From Patescibacteria group bacterium (GTDB lineage Bacteria; Patescibacteriota; Minisyncoccia; Phycocordibacterales; PALSA-1337), in the NCBI GenBank assembly GCA_028864955.1, contig JAGWLE010000015.1, forward strand, positions 1 through 11,100: a stretch of DNA of 11,100 nucleotides. The letters are read 5' to 3'. Position numbers and translations under genes: made by a program. The notes under the pieces are model-generated. The model saw only the letters and a program-made list of their open reading frames with translations. It had not been told where the DNA came from and searched no databases. This document shows positions 8,111-11,100 of the stretch, one piece after another (position 1 is the stretch's first letter; every line of letters starts with the position of its first letter).

Positions 8111-9058
8111 ATGTGGGTTGTCAATAAAAGAAAAATATTCTACGCGTTCTCGGGCATACTAGTCGCCGCATCCTTTTTGTCGCTCGCGGTCTGGGGCCTG
8201 GTACCCGGCATCGATTTTACCGGCGGCACGCTTATCGATGTTTCATATCCGGCCGGCCGGCCGGATCAGACGCTTCTCTCGGCGTCACTGGCGCCGATAG
8301 ACGCACAGGCCTCGATCCGTCCTTCCGGTTCGAATGAATACATCGTACGTCTGAGGCCGATCGATCAAGGCGAAAAGACGCAAGTCCTGGCCGCCCTTCA
8401 AGCTTCGGAACAGACTGCTTCTTCGACAGTGGCTGCCCAGGAACTCGCGGCCTCGTCTACATCCGCTGCAGGCACGGTCACGACATTTGACTCCGTCGGC
8501 CCGGTACTCGGCGCCGAAGCGCTCCGTAAAGCCTACGTCTCGATCTTCTTGGTCATCATCGGTATCGTACTCTTCATCACCTTTGCTTTCCGCAAAGTCT
8601 CTGAACCGGTGTCGTCGTGGAAATACGGCTTGACGGCAATCATCGCGCTCGTTCACGACGTGATCATACCCGTCGGCGCTTTCTCGGTACTCGGGCATTT
8701 TGCTGGCTATGAAGTCGATACGCTGTTCGTGACGGCGCTCCTGGTCGTGCTTGGCTTCTCGGTGCATGACACCATCGTCGTCTTTGATCGCGTCCGCGAA
8801 AATTTGTCCCAGAATAACGGCAAGAAATCCTTTGCCGAAGTTGTCGGCATGAGTATCAGCCAGACATTCACGCGCTCGATCAACACCTCTGCGACCACGC
8901 TCATCGCACTTGTCGTTCTCTACATATTTGGCGGTTCGACCACAGCTCATTTCTCGTTAGCTCTGATCGTTGGCATTGCCGCCGGCACATATTCATCAAT
9001 CTTTATCGGTTCGCCTCTTTTGGTGACTATCGAGAAGTGGGGGAAGAGAGATAAGTAA
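8111..9058 (+). CDS. secF: Protein translocase subunit SecF
   Basis: The partner of SecD in proton-driven protein export. The 315-residue length is normal. There is an N-terminal helix (about 9-31), then GIDFTGGTLIDVSYP (33-47), matching the SecF form of the Gly-Gly motif. Five further helices follow from about 141, with ALVHDVIIPVGAFSVLG (179-195), the hallmark GFSVHDTIVVFDRVREN (215-231), and SINTSATTLIALVVLYIFGG (256-275). Residues about 98-122 of the outer domain are Ala/Ser/Thr-rich low-complexity sequence, likely a flexible linker. The ATG comes 10 bp after the secD stop with a weak aagaag purine stretch just before it; translation is probably coupled to secD. The stop codon abuts the terminator hairpin of the convergent gene. 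Confidence 0.95.
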   Translation: MWVVNKRKIFYAFSGILVAASFLSLAVWGLVPGIDFTGGTLIDVSYPAGRPDQTLLSASLAPIDAQASIRPSGSNEYIVRLRPIDQGEKTQVLAALQASEQTASSTVAAQELAASSTSAAGTVTTFDSVGPVLGAEALRKAYVSIFLVIIGIVLFITFAFRKVSEPVSSWKYGLTAIIALVHDVIIPVGAFSVLGHFAGYEVDTLFVTALLVVLGFSVHDTIVVFDRVRENLSQNNGKKSFAEVVGMSISQTFTRSINTSATTLIALVVLYIFGGSTTAHFSLALIVGIAAGTYSSIFIGSPLLVTIEKWGKRDK

Positions 9059-9079
9059 AAAACCGCGATTGCTCGCGGT
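9057..9079 (-). terminator. Rho-independent terminator for the leftward 108-aa gene
   Basis: Read leftward, accgcg (9079-9074) pairs with cgcggt (9067-9062) around a six-base loop, followed by a run of six T. The T-run exists only in the leftward direction, so it serves the minus-strand gene. It overlaps the end of secF by two bases. Confidence 0.8.
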
Positions 9080-9112
9080 CTGGATCTCGGCACGGTTCGG
9101 CTCGAGCTCGTA

Positions 9113-9439
9113 TCAATGCCACGTCTGCCAAATGTCGTCAATGAAAATGACGCGCATAGGAGCGATCATTACCAGGTCGGGTCGGCAGTAGCGCCAATAG
9201 GCGAGCATTCCTGGTTTTGGATCATGGATCAACGTGCCTCCGGCGGATTCTGTCCAAGCGTGACCGATGGGTATTCCAGGTTCCATGGCCTCGATCACTG
9301 CCAAGGCCTTTGCACCGTCAGGATCAAGTGAATTGATGCGTCCTGATTCCAGGTCCGGAATATCACAATGCATTCGCTCGTCCGGGCGAGATTCGCCGCC
9401 TTTTTGATACAGGGTAACCGCCGCAAGCTTTCTTTTCAT
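9113..9439 (-). CDS. Hypothetical protein, 108 residues
   Basis: I do not recognise this protein. It is soluble-looking, with no signal peptide or membrane helix. Residues 1-15 are basic (MKRKLAAVTLYQKGG), the middle is acidic and Gly/Pro-rich, and the C-terminus is rich in large residues (YWRYC at 81-85, FIDDIWQTWH at 99-108). The gene looks real: a good Shine-Dalgarno site (aaagga, ending 5 nt before the ATG) and its own terminator downstream at 9057-9079. It is one of only two genes here with a clear ribosome binding site. The open frame on the opposite strand (9116-9331) is its shadow. The region 9440-9576 upstream has no other gene and only a weak TATCCT box. Confidence 0.7.
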   Translation of the reverse strand: MKRKLAAVTLYQKGGESRPDERMHCDIPDLESGRINSLDPDGAKALAVIEAMEPGIPIGHAWTESAGGTLIHDPKPGMLAYWRYCRPDLVMIAPMRVIFIDDIWQTWH

Positions 9440-9576
9440 ACGTTTCCTTTCGCTGATAACAAGGATAGTTTCATTGATCTCTAGCGTAACATTACATGTT
9501 TATGAGCCATCCGCAAGAGGATGCTGAATACTTCCAGGCATTAAATGATGGCAGGTTGCCGTCCATTGATAATTTT

Positions 9577-10152
9577 CTACCAAATACCAGGAATAAGACG
9601 CTTGGTTCGTGATCTATACATTGAATATGTCTGCGGAAATAGGCGCGCCATGATCTCATCCTCCCGGCCGATCGAATATAGGAAGTAGCCGCTGTAGACC
9701 GTGAGTATGAGGGCCCAAAAGACGCCAAAGACCAGCGCCGATCCGATGATAGACAAGAAGATGCCAGCGTAGATGGGGTGACGGATGTGGGCGTATGGAC
9801 CAGTCGTGACCAGTTCAGCGTCGACTTTTTCGGACATGGGCTGCCCCCAATTTCGGCCGAGATGGTAACGAGCCCAAAAGGCAAGAGCGATGCCGAGAAT
9901 GACGAGGACGGCGCCGATCAGACGAACGGCCGGATTCTGGATGTAAAGTAAAAGTATGGCGCCCTTGTTTTCGGTCACATGTGCCAGGATTACCACGACA
10001 GTCATGAAGATGAGCCACATGACGAACATACTCAAGCGTTTCCTGTTTCTCTTGGCTGTTCGCTTGGCGAAGATGGCTGATACGGCCCAAACGATGGCGA
10101 ACACGATCCACGCGTCTGTCGCTATTCTGCCAATGGTATCGGTGTATTGCAT
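9577..10152 (-). CDS. Isoprenylcysteine methyltransferase-like membrane protein
   Basis: A 191-residue integral membrane protein of the ICMT/phospholipid-methyltransferase superfamily, which uses S-adenosylmethionine to methylate lipid-like or prenylated substrates. Four to five hydrophobic segments occur at about 10-27, 41-60, 67-94, and 130-160. The family signature is in the C-terminal half: LVTTGPYAHIRHPIYAGIFL (114-133), then EDE at 164-166 and Tyr-rich FPQTYSMYRSRTKRLIPGIW (172-191). The bacterial substrate is unknown. The frame stays open upstream to 10332, but those residues look non-protein-like; the start at 10152 is favoured because a perfect TATAAT box lies 6 nt before it. No terminator was found downstream. 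Confidence 0.88.
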   Translation of the reverse strand: MQYTDTIGRIATDAWIVFAIVWAVSAIFAKRTAKRNRKRLSMFVMWLIFMTVVVILAHVTENKGAILLLYIQNPAVRLIGAVLVILGIALAFWARYHLGRNWGQPMSEKVDAELVTTGPYAHIRHPIYAGIFLSIIGSALVFGVFWALILTVYSGYFLYSIGREDEIMARLFPQTYSMYRSRTKRLIPGIW

Positions 10153-10158
10153 GGTTAC

Positions 10159-10164
10159 ATTATA
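10159..10164 (-). promoter_or_regulatory. TATAAT -10 box, leaderless start of the methyltransferase gene
   Basis: A perfect TATAAT reads leftward at 10164-10159, 6 nt before the ATG at 10152, so the first transcribed base would be the A of the start codon. The best -35 hexamer at normal spacing is poor. A perfect TTGACA is present at 10196-10191 but 26 bp away, too far for a normal pair. Confidence 0.55.
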
Positions 10165-10270
10165 TACGAAATAAGGTGTATAGACTCGCTTGTCAATCAT
10201 TAGCAAGTCTTTACAGGCTTCTCCCGCTTCTTCTCCGCTTGGCCGGCATTCGCCATCTATAGAGCCGCGC

Positions 10271-10304
10271 AATAAAACACGGCTCTCGGGGTGAGAGCCG
10301 CGTG
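10271..10304 (-). terminator. Rho-independent terminator of the permease-like gene
   Basis: Read leftward, gagagccg arms (stem 10300-10293 with 10287-10280) close a five-base loop, followed by ttttatt (10277-10271). It starts about 15 bases past the stop codon at 10319. A third copy of the agagccgcg arm sits just beyond (10261-10269). The remaining gap to the methyltransferase gene (10165-10260) holds no gene. Confidence 0.85.
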
Positions 10305-10318
10305 CGGTCGTCGGCGCG

Positions 10319-11011
10319 CTAGAGGATCGCACGGACAGTGGCGAGGATGGTGGTCCAGGCGCTGCCGGAGTAATCGCAGAGCGCTTCGGTGAGCCAGAAG
10401 ACCGGGCGCATGAAGACGAGCATGGCGAGGGAGACGATTAAACCCATGATGTACATCTTTATGGGTATATCCTTTGCGTCTCGGAAGCCGATCTGTCGGA
10501 GCATGAAGAGCGGCAGACTCATCATGACCGAGGACTGCAGGTAGTATAGACACATCGGTTGAAGCGACCTGATCTTCCATGAGCTTTCGACCACGGGCAC
10601 CAGGGCGTTCGACGTCGGCGTGACCAGGGCGGCCACGAATGGCCCGATGACTTGATGCTTGAGCAGAAAGCCTTGGATGGCCGCTTCGTGGATGCCGGTG
10701 ATGACCCTGCCGATAGCCATAACCAGACACAGAAGGATCATGAGCGGCAAGAATGAACCGGCGAATAGGGCAGTCTGTTGCCCCCATTCCAAGAACGATG
10801 TATTGGCATGTTGCCATCTGAGGATGACGAAGCCCGCAAGCAGCATCATCGCCAGCGGCCCATTCATGAAATAGAATGACCGACTGAGCTGCAGGGGGAA
10901 CATACGATAGAGGCCGAGGCCCAGGATGAATGTTCCCAGAACGACCAGCATGAAGTTGCCAGTCGTGAAGTGTACCGGCATGGCCGGTGTTGCCAGAGTT
11001 TGTGATTTCAA
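10319..11011 (-). CDS. Six-helix membrane protein, possibly permease-like (DUF318/ArsP-like)
   Basis: A 230-residue integral membrane protein. Hydrophobic segments lie at about 20-38, 47-67, 82-104, 121-140, 152-172, and 183-206. The second half, with GPFVAALVTPTSNALVPVV (121-139) followed by a CLYYLQSSVMMSLPLFMLRQ helix (153-172), resembles the Pro-containing repeat of DUF318/ArsP-type permeases. The resemblance is only in topology and spacing, so function is open. Translation starts at TTG, supported by aaaggt ending 6 nt before it and by the lack of any upstream in-frame start; an ATG at residue 11 is the alternative. It has a strong promoter, a leader of about 35 nt, and its own terminator, making it a single-gene transcript. 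Confidence 0.8.
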   Translation of the reverse strand: MKSQTLATPAMPVHFTTGNFMLVVLGTFILGLGLYRMFPLQLSRSFYFMNGPLAMMLLAGFVILRWQHANTSFLEWGQQTALFAGSFLPLMILLCLVMAIGRVITGIHEAAIQGFLLKHQVIGPFVAALVTPTSNALVPVVESSWKIRSLQPMCLYYLQSSVMMSLPLFMLRQIGFRDAKDIPIKMYIMGLIVSLAMLVFMRPVFWLTEALCDYSGSAWTTILATVRAIL

Positions 11012-11053
11012 TGCGCTACCTTTCGGTTGTATATTTGTGCTTTTTCAGTGTAA

Positions 11054-11082
11054 ATATTAGCATGAAAAATTACTGACGTCAA
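11054..11082 (-). promoter_or_regulatory. Sigma-70-type promoter of the permease-like gene
   Basis: Read leftward: TTGACG (11082-11077), 17 bp, TAATAT (11059-11054), with an extended -10 TGC directly before the box. Transcription would start near 11047, giving a leader of about 35 nt that contains the ribosome binding site aaaggt before the TTG start. This is the best conventional promoter in the window. Confidence 0.75.
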
Positions 11083-11100
11083 TCTTTATGTATAGCCGTC

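Noticed and set aside
8408..8477. Ala/Ser/Thr-rich stretch in SecF as a possible frameshift
   Set aside because: The frame is continuous and both flanking domains match SecF; it is better read as a flexible low-complexity linker.
10153..10332. N-terminal extension of the methyltransferase frame
   Set aside because: A perfect TATAAT box sits 6 nt before the ATG at 10152 and the extension overlaps the neighbouring gene's terminator.
10257..10817. 186-residue minus-strand open frame
   Set aside because: It overlaps the permease-like gene in another frame and runs through its terminator; the Arg/His/Pro-rich composition is typical of a shadow frame.

Overview
The window reads like a bacterial chromosome segment from the Patescibacteria/CPR radiation, probably Parcubacteria-like. 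This placement is inference. It rests on four things: a 23S rRNA gene split by a self-splicing intron, a small secreted protein with a Cys-rich CFDG...DCGG element that I associate with CPR genomes, few Shine-Dalgarno sites, and several start codons lying only 6-8 nt downstream of a -10 box (leaderless mRNAs). UGA ends several genes, so the standard bacterial code applies and the UGA=Gly lineages (Gracilibacteria, SR1) are disfavoured.

Layout. Positions 1-812 hold the 3' end of a 23S rRNA gene, beginning at a base equivalent to E. coli G2446. It is interrupted at 149-520 by a compact 372-nt group I intron without an endonuclease gene, inserted after the base equivalent to U2593. A 5S rRNA (909-1020) and a terminator (1045-1066) close the rRNA operon. 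A three-gene rightward cluster follows (1126-3956): a multi-pass membrane protein, a membrane-anchored Cys-motif protein, and a RodA/FtsW-type peptidoglycan glycosyltransferase.

Next is a cell-surface polysaccharide pair transcribed divergently. A GT4 glycosyltransferase points left (3940-5085), overlapping rodA tail-to-tail by 17 bp. A membrane-bound sugar-phosphate transferase points right (5190-6551). The 104-bp gap between them carries mirror-image promoters, each placing a TAATGT box exactly 7 nt before the start codon. secD and secF (6610-9058) then form an operon with its own leaderless-type promoter; this SecD has an apparent extra membrane segment.

The right end has three leftward genes: a 108-aa protein of unknown function with its own terminator, an isoprenylcysteine-methyltransferase-type membrane protein with a perfect TATAAT box 6 nt before its start, and a six-helix membrane protein distantly reminiscent of DUF318/ArsP permeases. 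The last has a conventional promoter, leader, ribosome binding site, and terminator.

Together the genes cover ribosome parts and cell-envelope construction: wall synthesis, surface glycan initiation and elongation, and protein export. I saw no CRISPR array, transposase, tRNA, or defence system. The most noteworthy items are the intron, with exactly solvable P1/P10 pairings and a competing long hairpin over its 5' splice site, and the leaderless promoter architecture.
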